Source: Fratercula arctica (lineage: Eukaryota > Chordata > Aves > Charadriiformes > Alcidae). Taken from it: DNA of 64,000 nucleotides. Made by a program: the position numbers and the translations under genes. Positions 39,020 to 49,910 of the stretch are shown here, in pieces. The stretch covers positions 29,516,355-29,580,354 of the forward strand of contig CANTUZ010000007.1 in NCBI GenBank assembly GCA_947846985.1, given 5' to 3'. Position 1 is the first letter of the stretch, and each line of letters opens with the position of its first letter. The notes beneath the pieces were generated by a model. It did no database searches and was not told the origin of the DNA. It saw only the letters and a list, made by a program, of their open reading frames with translations.

Positions 39020-39037
39020 TGTGTATATATATACACA
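39020..39037. repeat. Perfect 18-bp palindrome TGTGTATAT/ATATACACA
   Basis: The arms are exact reverse complements with no spacer, in an alternating purine-pyrimidine tract. This is the sort of sequence that can extrude or adopt alternate helices when supercoiled. It probably arose from a TG/TA microsatellite. Confidence 0.85.
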
Positions 39038-39857
39038 TATAGCCTGTCACATGTACCAAAATCTTACTAGATTAATAGAAATAGAGATAACCTGGCCAAA
39101 AGGAATAATTAAGCTACCCTGCTCCACTGCAGAATAAGTCTTTATTTAGATTATAATTCAGTTTTTTATTTGCAAACATATCTTTTTTTAAACTTCACTT
39201 TTTAAATTTACAGTTGAATACTCCCAGTAGCCTAATACAGCCACAAAATATGCTGATATTCTGGTTTATATGTGGCATATTGGTATTCTTCTATTCCGTA
39301 TTAAATGGAAAAATCAGGGAAAACAATCACTAGACAGGAAATGGTTAATGCCTATTTCCATTTAATAAATTGCCTTTCCATTAAGTTACTCTCCAGAACT
39401 GTATCCTGATTTCTGGATACATTATTTGTATAGAATCTCAGGAATAACTTACAGATTATAACCCAGAAACACAGCTAAAATGAATAGTGGGGCTATCTGT
39501 GAGAAGCCAGGTTTGTACCTTTTGGCAGCTAGGTACTACACTAGCTGCTGCTGAAAAGATTAAATGTTTATGAGGGTATCCACTATAGTTATTTTCAAAG
39601 TGTAAAAATTAGTGTGTTTTTCTCTTAAGTTTCTTAATAAAATACTATTGCATTCCTGCTGGTACTCAAATCAGACTAAAACAACTGTCTGCTCCCAGTT
39701 AGCTACCAGCTTCTGAGACCTCCGTTTTAAGAGAGGAAAAAAAAAAAAAAATCAAGTTTTAAGATTGGAGTGTACAAAACCAGTTCAGATATTTATGCAG
39801 GCAATTCTAGTTGCACCTAGAATCCCCGCACCACCTACTCTGATCTGGATTATTTGT

Positions 39858-39875
39858 ATTATTATTATTATTATT
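39858..39875. repeat. (ATT)6 microsatellite
   Basis: Six perfect ATT trinucleotides. An ordinary trinucleotide microsatellite. Confidence 0.95.
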
Positions 39876-40199
39876 TTAAACTTACTAAATCTTTTGTGCT
39901 AGAACTCGGGATTACAACTGAAGTTCCATTAAATAAGAAATATACTTGAGGCATATGTAAATTTATTAAGGCACCAAATAATATGGGAATATTTTGAGCA
40001 CACAGATTCTAAATACAACCAGGGTATAACTCGACTGTATAAGTCTGTTCAGGTGAGTGGTTTGTATCTAAGCTGAAGACACCAAGTTAGAAAAATAAAG
40101 CTTCACTTTCATTCTGACTTTCCCCGATTTTGAATCCTAAAGGCTGAAGCTGTGAGCTAAGTAAACAGAGCACGCCAGGACTTCATGAAAAATAATTCC

Positions 40200-40220
40200 G
40201 TTCCCATGAACTGTGGGAAC
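40200..40220. repeat. Inverted repeat GTTCCCA / TGGGAAC
   Basis: Seven-bp perfect arms (40200-40206 and 40214-40220) flank TGAACTG. The left half also reads TTCCCATGAA, a TTC-N4-GAA word of the STAT6 type, and the right half reads GTGGGAA, an RBPJ-like core. The two TGGGAA cores point outward from each other, unlike the head-to-head Notch paired site, so I do not call it one. Confidence 0.5.
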
Positions 40221-41389
40221 AAAATATGCACAGAATTCTTATTAGTTGCTACTCTTCAAATATTTAACCATGGTTGTCATTATTTCTTCCTAGCGTAAAA
40301 CACTCTGCTTATAATTTGAAAAAAAAAAAACTACTTTTGACACTTTGTAAAAGCAAGATAAAAACACAAGCCATACTGCAACGTATCTCACTGGTCAGTA
40401 AAACTGGGGTCTAAATTAAGTAGCTAAACCCGTAGGTATTGTAAGTGCAGCAGCAAATGGGGTCAGATTGTATTTCTGAGTGGCTGCTCTTCAGCTGCAT
40501 GCGGCTCCATCCCTCCCCGGCGCGGCAGGTGAGGGGACCAGGGCGAATTGCCAGCTCACCTGAGAAGACACCTCGGTCAGAGGGTGCTTGGAGACTTGTC
40601 TCTCCAGAAGTCTCTTTCTTGCATACTGAAGGGGAAAGCGTGTCTGCAGATTAGGGTACCAAAGTGATGAAAAGAACAAAAAGTAATGCACATGGTTGTG
40701 CCTGCAGTTGCTGGGCATTCAGAGGGAATGAGAATTACATGACTTGATTTACTTTACAAAAACTGATTAGTAAAACCCCCTGTGGATTTCTTAACTATAC
40801 TGTGGAGGGATATAAGATTAGTGTAGCAATTCCCATCATCAAACGTATTTACTGTTAAAATATTGGATTAGTGACGTTGTTATCCACTGTTCCAAGATTA
40901 TAAAGTGATTCTTTAAAATTGAGCAGAAAAATACTGCACTATCATTTGTAATTAGATTTCAGCCTGAGTGTTTTTGCCTTTCCACAAAAAGTAATTCTGC
41001 TTCCAAAAACAATAAAAAAAAAAGAGAGAAAAGGACTGTGCTCTGCACACAAACAGAGAGAAAGCAAAACTATACATGCAAAAGAGGAAACAAATTATTT
41101 TTCTCTTCTGCTTTTGAGAGACAAATGGGGGCACTCGGCCTGTATCTTGCTGCTCATTGCTGTGGCAGTGCACCGCCGTCACAGCAGGAGGTAATGCAGC
41201 CGTGTTGGTATGAGATGGTGCTTATTTGTAAGACACACGTGGATGTGCGCTACCTGAGTCTAGCAAATCTCTGTCCTTGGATATTTAACCCTCACAGAGA
41301 GCTTTGAGGAGAGCTATAAACCTGCAGGGTCATCATTGCCTGGGTTTCCAGTGACAACACGGACTGTGCAGGAGGAAGAGCACAAGGAA

Positions 41390-41550
41390 AGGGGATAAAT
41401 TAATGTGTTCATTAAAGTAATTATGCTACATTTGGGCCAGTAAAATTAATGCAACTGTACCTGGGCTTTTTAGCCATTATCTTAAGTGAGTGAGAGCACC
41501 TGGAGCTATTACAATTAATAAACAAATAAAAAGCTACAGCTTTTTATTAG
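41390..41550. promoter_or_regulatory. Candidate enhancer: second TAAT/ATTA cluster
   Basis: Within 160 bp there are about eight TAAT/ATTA cores (GATAAATTAATG, TTCATTAAAGTAATTATG, AAATTAATGC, TACAATTAATAAAC, TTTATTAG, ACTAATAAC) together with CACCTGGAG (E-box), CCATTATC and TAAACAAATA-type forkhead-like words. The mix of complex sequence and homeodomain words resembles conserved developmental enhancers. Conservation and binding are not shown by the sequence alone. Confidence 0.35.
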
Positions 41551-44500
41551 TGTTTACTAATAACACCACCTCACATCTTACCCTGTCGAACACCTCTAGG
41601 AGTCACTTACATTGCAGTATTTCAGATAGATAGTGCCGTAAGAGTCACAAAAAACAAAGTTTTAAGTCAGAAATACTCTGCAATTGAAAAGTGGGATTTT
41701 TTGCTGTATCTGCCATGCTATTTGATCTTGTTATTTGCCACTACAGCAGTTTTAAACTATATAAGTTAAATCATTGTTCTTTCCCTTATTTTGGTAAATC
41801 CTTATTCTCTCTTTCTAGATTTTTCCTCCTAGTATTTTGGAAGAATAAAGCAATTTGTTTCTGAATCAGAATCATCAAGATCAATATTATTTCATGCCGT
41901 TACCACACAAAATTCAGATTTTAAAATAGTGTCAGCAACTAAAAAAAATTTGAACAATCACAGTTTAGTTTGATTTTAAATTATCCTGTTTCTAACTGAC
42001 CATAACAATAGAGGCTATAAATATGTAATCTTAACTGCAGTAGCTTTGAACAGCCTTGACAGGGTTTATCAGCTAAATGTTTAATCAGGCAAAGCAGCAA
42101 AAAACATAGCCATAGGAATATGTGGTATTTGGCATTTAAATAAAACTTGCAAACCAATGACAAGTCTATTTGGGCAACCACTACCACACATGTTCCTTAT
42201 CTGCAAAGGTCTTGTCCTGAATTTATCGGAACAAGCCTCTCATACTTTATTTTCCAGGCATTAACATCAGTTACCATTCACTGAGTTCACAGAAAAAAGA
42301 TACGGAAAACTGCAAGTTAAAAGGCACAGCCATGAAAAAGAATTCCCATGTTGTCAATGTCATATTGCTCTAGGAACTTATTAAATCACAGCCAAAAAAC
42401 CCAAAAATAAAATCATAAAGCCAAGAACAAAAATCCCACCACAGAATAAGAAACAAGCCTGACAAAGCACTACAGTTGTTCTTTTTTTGTCTAATTGAAC
42501 AGTTCAGTTTCAAAATTTTCAGCTACCTGGCTGCTTCTAAGATGAAACCTTGAACAAATAAGGCAAATGAGAGCCAGGACTGCACAGGCGACATAAAGCC
42601 TTCTCTCCCTCTGCACAAAAAGCACCGTTTGTTTCCCCAGACAATAACCTCCGTGTGGAATTGCCTGGCTGCTAATAGGTACCAGCTCCTCACCTCGCGA
42701 CAGCCAGGCCAGATGTGGGGCTTTCTGCTCCCCTGCCCGCCTGGCCCCGCACGCTGGAAATCTGCTCTCAGCTCTGCCATTCACCTTCTCTGTTGGTAAA
42801 ACGCATCCCACAGCGGCTCTCAACACTCAATGGCAGTAAGTAGCCCCAAAAATGTAATGATTTTCTATTGTTATTATTGAGTAGACAAAAGTAGTGAGTA
42901 TCTCCCTTTGGGCAGGGAGGGGAACAACTCAAAAAACTTTCATGTAAACAACACCTTGTAAATAGGAGTTGGCTTTACTCATGGTTCATTCTAGCAGCTT
43001 TTAAATATATTCCTCCTCCTTTTAGAGTTGGGAACCATTTGCTTTATGAGCACCATTTGGATCATTTGCCTGTTGCTCATAAAATAGACAAAGCTTTTAC
43101 CCATGCCATGAATTTTTACTCACTTTATACAAAATATCTAAGGAGGGATTTGGAGGGGCCAGAATTACATCCATGAAAGAATTAACAACTAATTTAATTT
43201 TCTGCTACAATAATGGTTCCAGTAGGTTTTTTTTTGTTGATTACATTTCTTCTCTCCATAAAAGAAAAAAAAAAAAAACATATTGGTGTTAGTTTTTTTA
43301 AAAGCAGGGGTGTTTTTTTTTTTAAAATGAATAGGAATGACAAAAACATTTCACACATTTTAATCCATATAGTTAATAAAGCAGTCACAAATGCAGCTTT
43401 CAGAAGCAATCAAGATAACACGGTGATGGTCTGTATACTCAGGAAGAGACACTGATTCTCCTCAGCACTGGGACAGTCCGACAGAATGTTTCTTTGACAA
43501 CGCTGCTGGAAGCAGCCACACAAACCACCTCTTGCAAAAGCTCACCCCTGTCACCCATGTTCGCACATCAGAGCCCCCCTACACAACAATCACAGCACCA
43601 AGCTGCTTTGGCCCCTCCTCTCACAACCCAGAAGCCACAATTCTCTCTTCTGTGCCAAGAAACCAAAGCCCAGCCCTAACTCCAAGCCCTCCTCCTGCCT
43701 GCCCTGCCACACATGCTGTAGGCAAGGGAACACGAGCCTGTCAGCCCTCCCTTAATGATTCATTAGCTGTTTAGCAGTAACAAAACACTTTCCTCAGCAG
43801 TTTTGTTCCTGCACATGAGGAGTTACTGTCTATTAGTAACTATGGACCATAGCAAGCTCCTGTGGTCCTGCACATAAACATTATTGATTGCAGACACAGA
43901 TCAATGCACACTTAACCGTTGGGATGAGCAGCTGCCTGGAGAGAGGCATGTGGAGGTCTGGCTGTGCCGGAGCTGGAAACAGTTAGGGCACACGCTGCAC
44001 CCCACAGCCTGTTCTCTAGGAACGAGAGAAGATGCTGTGTTTTGGAGTGTAACAGTTGAGGGGTTTCCCTGCCATACCAGGCTTACATGTTTACGCATAT
44101 CTGTCTGTATACAGAAATGCCACGTATCTGTGACTACAGTGAAGAATTTACCATTTAAGAGCTACTATATTTTAATCAGCAGTATAGATTGTACCATGAA
44201 AGCCAGCACAGTGAGCATTGCAACTAATAAAAAAAGCCACACTCAAACATTAACAAAGGTAGCAGTAACAGAGATGTGAGGGTTTTTTCATTTCTACTTC
44301 TAAAGTCTCAGGTTGTGTTTGCCACATGCTTTTGGAGTAAACATGCTAGAACAAGCCTAAGTTCTAGGATTTCATATATGTAGTTTGTAAAAACTAGAGA
44401 GTAAATAGGAGAATATTTGTTTGGGCAGAGTGCTTACAGCCCGAAAATAGGAGGCAGAGCCTACTTAGACTACAGTCACACTGTAATTATGGATCAGGGG

Positions 44501-45512
44501 TCACTACCTATGCCTGGTTCTCTCAGTCTTTGCCAGCAAACTCTCAGCTTGGGCATTGCAGCTATAGAGTCACTGCTGCCTTTAGCCACGGGTGAACCCT
44601 GCAAAGCAGAGGTAGGTGATTCTGTTAGGAAGAGGCATTGTGCCATATGAATTACAGATGTGGCAGCTGCTAAAGGAAAAGTGCCCCCACATCCACAAAA
44701 AGCAGCAGCTATCTCCCGGGAATTTGCAGAAACAGCCCCATTCTCCAGGCTGGTCTTCCCAGCTCCCTACTTCATCTCCATCGCGCTCCAGGGCATTCTC
44801 TCTTACAGCCCCAGTCTTTATCCCTGGAACAGCAACAGCCAGTTTCACGTACACTATGAACTGGCTCTTCCCTTCCCTCCCATCACCTCTGAAGCCACAT
44901 ATTGCAATGTGTAGTACAGTACACTGATACACAGGGAATATATAGCAAAAATAACTCTGAATTCCTGCATGAAAGAAATTTATAATAACAGATTTACTCA
45001 AGAAAGTAGACAACTGCAAGGCCAAAACATCCAAACCATTTTGCGTTAAGGAAGGTAAATGTAGCATAGTAATCTCCCCATTTCTTTATCTCTTTTTACA
45101 TGATTGTTGCTTCATTTTTTGCTAAATCCTTATGACATAAAAGGTCGATCTTGCAAACCTTCCCTTCAAAATAACAAACTTCCACAAACTTCATTTCTAC
45201 ACCAAGAGACACTCACAGCTTATTGACCCATCATTCAGAAAGCAGTTTTGTGAAGTTCTGCAAAGTTTTTTAAACACATAAGGAACACAAACTGAAGGCC
45301 AGATAATCCTGGCATTTCTCCCTTCGAAAAAAGCTAAGACTACCAACGGTCTGGGCAGCCAAACACCAAACACAAATCATTTTGACATACAGTGCCAAAA
45401 AGCACAGAGCTACCTGTTGCAGCTTTTCTTTAGAGCCCCAGATGAATTCTATTAAGACTTCTGAAACCACCATTAAAGAAAACACATTATCAGAAAAGTT
45501 GTTCCAGCCTAC
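41551..45512. other. Unique noncoding DNA, patches of higher GC
   Basis: No gene is recognised. At 42491-42826 a minus-strand frame of 111 codons has a hydrophobic run near its C-terminus but no family match or splice support. At 43480-43760 the plus strand is C-rich with Ser/Pro/Thr-biased frames, a composition effect. The minus frame at 44582-45067 (161 codons) overlaps open plus-strand frames and has no domain I recognise. A weak minus-strand splice pair brackets 45217-45257. Confidence 0.6.
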
Positions 45513-45584
45513 CTGTGGCTGAGTCCAAGGCTCCAAGGTTGTCTCTTTCAGAGGAGTTTGTGGTCTTCCCATTTCTTTTGTGTG
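45513..45584 (-). other. Candidate orphan exon, 72 nt, phase 0
   Basis: On the minus strand the intron end reads AACTGATGCATGC then TTTTCTCTCTTAACAG: a branch-point-like CTGAT about 25 nt from a good pyrimidine tract and CAG acceptor. The segment begins CACACAAAAG and ends GCCACAG before the donor gtaggc. Its length (72 nt, 24 codons) is a multiple of three, and the phase-0 frame is open: HTKEMGRPQTPLKETTLEPW then TQPQ. A second frame is also open; the third has a stop. The peptide is hydrophilic and Pro/Thr-rich, like many alternatively spliced linker exons, but I cannot assign a gene. It lies about 230 bp from a compound palindrome. This could be a cassette exon of a large gene on the minus strand, a lncRNA exon, or a pseudo-exon. 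Confidence 0.3.
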
Positions 45585-45794
45585 CTGTTAAGAGAGAAAA
45601 GCATGCATCAGTTACATATCCAACCACTCGACTAGCATTCAGCATTAATTTCCCTTGAGGGAACAAAACAGTCAGGTACAAAATTCATACAAAATAATGG
45701 TAGTGTATCATGACTGCATGCATTTGGAGTAGACTGTAGGTCTGATATTTTTGCAGTGAAGTAACTTATTTTTTATAGAGTTGTTTTAAGTTCC

Positions 45795-45836
45795 AAGGTG
45801 TGGGGGTACACACCTTCATCTGTGTACACAGATGAA
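45795..45836. promoter_or_regulatory. Compound palindrome: two overlapping perfect inverted repeats
   Basis: The first dyad has arms AAGGTGTG (45795-45802) and CACACCTT (45809-45816) around GGGGTA. The second is a perfect 22-bp palindrome with no spacer at 45815-45836, centred on GTGTACAC. They share the two T at 45815-45816. AGGTGTG is the core half-site of T-box proteins, here in everted orientation, and palindromes of the second type suit dimeric DNA-binding proteins. Both readings are inference. The symmetry itself is seen directly. Confidence 0.6.
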
Positions 45837-46781
45837 AACTTCAGACAAAAATATGAAATTATTTGCCAACCGGGTACGGTTCACTGGCAGAATTTCAGAG
45901 ACAACTTGACTGTGGTTTCTCTTCCGTTTCCTCCCCAGGCTGTGCTGTGTTCAATAGACAACCTGAAAAGGGGCACAGAATGCAGTGGAACTAATTTAAA
46001 TAGGTGAATTAAAAGAAATATTATGGAAAACTTTGTTGAAGTCTGCATTATTTGAGCAGGGGAGCCATGTTTTCAGGTGACAGCCCTTGTTTTTCCTGAG
46101 TGCTTGCTAGAGCCGGAGCCAGAAGACTGAGCAGCCAACAGCTTCTTGCCTCTGACTTTTCACTACCTTGGAATATTTCAAAATCAACTACCCCAAATCA
46201 AAAGACGGTACAATCAAATAGACTGAAGTAGTCTTCATAGAATTAGACTTGCTGACCCTTCACACTTCCTTTTTTTTTTTTTATTTAATATTATGAAAGC
46301 ATCCTGCAAATACTTGTTAAAGTCCGTAATGGCTCTGCTTCAATAATAAATACATAAGACTTTTGAGCACTGGGACTGAGACTGAATAGAATGTTGGCTC
46401 CCTTTAATTTTCTCCATATGAATTTCCCAGGGAAGGAGCTTTACACATTGCTGCAAAAATACCAGTAAGTCTCTTATACTCTTTTTCCCTAAATTCTTTC
46501 TGTCATAAAATGGGAACAATGACATTCACAAAAAAGGTCCTCTGCTGAAATATACTCTTTAAGTAGTGCCAGGATTTTCCTCCTCCCGAAATACATCATC
46601 TCTAATGTACTACCCTTTGAATGAGGCCTTTGACAATATGTAATATAAATAGCATCTTATCCAGGTCTCACATCAGAGTGATCTGAACACCCATGGAGAC
46701 TGCTGGGATTGACAGAGAGGGAGAGATATGCCATTGGATTTTCTGTCATATATAGTAAAATATGGTCACTTAAAAGAAAAC

Positions 46782-46804
46782 TTTTTTTTTTTTTTTTTTT
46801 TTTT
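46782..46804. repeat. Poly(T) tract, T23
   Basis: There is an uninterrupted run of 23 T. If it were the reverse complement of a retroposon tail, the body would lie to the right, but no AATAAA-like signal or recognisable RNA is found there. Confidence 0.95.
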
Positions 46805-46905
46805 AAATACAGGATTTGTGGGCAACTTCAGTTAGCATAGAGCATTCAAAGGGCTTCTTTCAAAAAAACTACCTTATTAAATAGCAATTCTGTTTTGGCA
46901 GGTTG

Positions 46906-46936
46906 GATTGCCTGTAATAATAGATTACAGGCAATC
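46906..46936. repeat. Perfect stem-loop, 13-bp arms, 5-nt loop
   Basis: GATTGCCTGTAAT (46906-46918) and ATTACAGGCAATC (46924-46936) are exact reverse complements around AATAG. This is the longest perfect hairpin I found. The stem is too short for a typical precursor microRNA (about 22 or more paired bases per arm) and is not followed by a T run that would suggest a Pol III terminator. It could be the relic of a palindromic transposon end or a fold-back mutation. Confidence 0.9.
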
Positions 46937-49499
46937 ATTTTTACCATTCTTGTTATGTTATATTTTGGGGTAGCAACGGAACATGATTCAGTCTTGAAAT
47001 AGAACAATAAGTGCATTTCAAAAGAAAAAAGAAATAACCACAGATTTAGCGAATGCTAAACAGAGTTTAAATGAATGCATCTGGAAAGGGAAGGTTGTGC
47101 TTTTCATGTGTTCAAAAGCAAATGCATTCTACCTTATAATCTTTCTTTAAATGTAATAATCAAGCATCAAAGGGATCCAAACACAGAATGAAAGTTTTTA
47201 AACATATCAATTGTGGTGCCAAGATACCATAATAATTCCATATGGGATAACCTGCCAGGAACTGACATTAAAAATCACACTATTTCTTCAGAAATAGTTT
47301 TTTAATACAACATTTGTCCAGTCAGTTCTGTGTTAAAGCAGAAAGAAAAAGGAAAAAGTAAGCATATGACTACAGGAAGAAAAGGAATGCAAAAGCACAT
47401 TTAGGTGAGACAGCATTCAAAACATTTGAGTAACACTTGAAACCCATGCTCTAAATCTTCAGTAATGAAAACTCAAACACCTCTCTTAATGCTGAATTTC
47501 TTATAGACTAGCACCTTGTGTTCTTCGTTTACTTTCTACTGTTTCCACTACCCAGCACCCAAAGAGACCCTTTGACCCTTCCAACAACAAGCAGCATATG
47601 AAGAAAGAAAAAAAACTGAGTAGTAACTGCTTTCACCCCCTCCAGGCTTTCCATACAGGGCACATCTTTCTAGCTCTCATTCTGTTTTGACAACGTCGTT
47701 GTAAACTATAACTAAAGGAATTGAGCTCTAGAAATTAAAGGCCCTAACACACAGCACAGATCTGGTTTACCACAGAGAACCTGAAGCGTATTTGCATTGC
47801 CACTTTTCAGCATAGAAAAAAAATGACAGAAAAGAACTTACACGCGAGCTGTGACTACACGTGAGTTTACTATGAATCAGCACTTGTACCGCTAACTAGC
47901 GGCGCATCTGCTGTAGCTTCCAACTCAGCATGTGGCAAAATTCAAAGCACGTGAATCCCTGTTCTGAACTACCTGCTACTACTGTGCTTCAAGTATACAA
48001 GCTCCCCACTCACCGCTGGCTGAGAAATACACACCTTCTTAATAGATCACATAAGCAGCGCTTATTCACAAGTTCTCTTTTCTGTTTTTTAAAAAAGAAG
48101 AACGTGGTAATGATAGACAACCCTCCCGGGAGCTTCTTTCTTCCAGCACAGATAAAGAAGCTCGTACTAAAACTGGGAAGTTTTTGGAAGCCTTTATCCC
48201 CCCCATTTTGCTTGGAGCATCTTCCTTCAGCCTTCTGCAGCTTCTACAATTCCTCTAAAGAAACAACAGAATATGCCCACAGTCTTTTGTTTATGTTCTC
48301 ACTACTTCCTCAATTTGACACTTAAGTTTCACACATAGAAGAAAATTGCACTCGTAATGAGATAAAGATGGAATGATTTCAACCTGGATATTACATTATG
48401 GTTTCAGCAGTGCCATTAAAGCTCCCTTAGCTCTTGTACACGTACAGATTACAATTTCTCTAGTAGGCAGGCTTGACTTCGGGAATAAATTAGGTTCTTT
48501 TCATGTTTGACGAACCACCTGTCACTTCTGTTACAGCCAACTACCGTTCCACAAGCATGGGGCACATCCAGATGACTGATTCAGTTCCTACCATTCATCC
48601 AACACCTTCTGGGATCCTCCCCCTGGAGTTGAGGGACTCATTTTGCTCTCCATCATTACCTGACACCCCATATCGCTGCCCTGCTACGGGCACTGGAGAT
48701 GGCAAAAAAGCCCAGGAAACCACATAAGGTCTTGCTGGCTGTAAAAGTTTCCCTTATCTCAGTAATCCCTTTGCCCAGTGGACTCCTGGGCACGACTCCT
48801 GTCAACTGTTCCCCAAGGCCAGGCAATCCTGTCTGCCCACAGAAAGCCCAATTTTCAGGTATTTTCAGTGAAACAATATAAAAGAAGTTTTAGTTTGCGG
48901 AGTCATCATACAGCCAGTCACATCAGTCTTCCACCTGGCCACCTAGAAATTACCCTGATCAATTATGTTAGCAATCGATAAAGTCCAGCATAATAGCCCG
49001 GTAGTAAAAAAGATTGTGCACAATATATTTTGCTGATATTTGGAATCTTCTGTCTAGTTGTAACAGCAAAAGAAAGCTTTAATATTTAATCAAAGTAGTT
49101 ATTAAATTTTTTTTAGGGAAAAATGAAATTCATCATGAATATTTCCTGTTGTTTATTAGGAACAATAAGTTAACAAACATATAATTACTTATGACAGCCT
49201 GACAGGTAATATCCAGGCTTCCAAAATCTACCAGAGAAAATAAATTGTAAAATAGATTTTAAAGGTAATGAAAGTCATCATTTTAAGTCAGACTTCATTT
49301 TTATCTTTAAGATGCCACAATGGTGGTTTCCGCTCTGAAATATGAGGGGGAAATCTCTTCTGCACCTGAGACAGTTCGAACTAATCTTACAGCAACAGCT
49401 CGTGGACAGAAGTAGATCTCCCTTCTGACAGCATCCGCCCCTACGCTACTTGGATCCCAGTGTCCATACAGGTTAGGCTGATCCATAACAAGAGACTGC

Positions 49500-49910
49500 T
49501 AATTTGCACAGCCCATTTTCTCCAGCAGACTCAGCCCATTCTCTCTCTGCCCTAAGGTACCAGTCTGGCCTGCTCTGTCTAGGATCCTGCCCTGCCAGCC
49601 CCCTGTGTAGGTCAGGAAGGTGGGATGCAGGGATGCAGAAGAGGGATGCCCATTCCCAACAATGCTGTCTGACAGCCACTCGCTCAGCTCTCCCTATTGC
49701 CTCTCCCCCTCCAGAGTGCGTCACTCCAGAAGCAGCACCCAGAGGAAGCTGCCACATCCAGCCCAACACAGGAGCAGCACCCTGCTCCACAAGCAGCTGC
49801 CTGCGCTCTGCCTCTGCCCAGCCCAGCCCCAGCTGCACTCCCAGCCGCAGCGCCTGCTGCACCCCTTCGCTTCCTACAGCCAGGGCTCCTCAGCTGCCTC
49901 TAATACAAAA
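49500..49910. other. GC-rich patch with Ala/Gln/Pro-biased frames
   Basis: About 400 bp are GC-rich, with CAGC/GCTGC words dense at 49740-49870 (AGCAGCACC, CAGCTGC, CCCAGCCCAGCCCC, GCAGCGCCTGCTGCACC). Frames are open on both strands (153, 97 and 68 codons plus; 129 codons minus), which is what a GC-rich, stop-poor stretch gives by chance. No family is recognisable. CpG content is modest, unlike the patches at 14280 and 36395. It may be an unidentified GC-rich repeat or a retroposed fragment. Confidence 0.45.

Larger units (their letters stand above)
36541..41389. other. AT-rich unique noncoding DNA
   Basis: No gene is recognised. The frame at 37414-37845 (143 codons, plus) is the longest here. 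It is partly cysteine-rich but shows no spacing of a known zinc-binding or EGF-type domain, and its flanks give no exon or promoter signals. A small GC-rich spot at 40505-40560 contains a GGCAG|gtgagg donor-like word without a good acceptor. Simple repeats and dyads are listed separately. Confidence 0.6.
45837..49499. other. AT-rich unique noncoding DNA
   Basis: I recognise no gene. The plus-strand frames at 47930-48325 and 48503-48727 resemble no family. A possible minus-strand 33-nt microexon at 48660-48692 is discussed as a finding only. T23 and a perfect stem-loop are listed separately. Confidence 0.6.

Noticed and set aside
40200..40220. Notch-type paired RBPJ site
   Set aside because: The TGGGAA cores face the wrong way and the spacing differs from the canonical head-to-head paired site.
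42491..42826. Minus-strand frame with a hydrophobic run as a small membrane protein
   Set aside because: The hydrophobic stretch is short and broken by charged residues; no family match, no promoter or exon signals.
44582..45067. 161-codon minus-strand frame as a gene or exon
   Set aside because: It has open frames on the opposite strand over the same DNA, no family resemblance and no convincing flanking splice pair for the frame.
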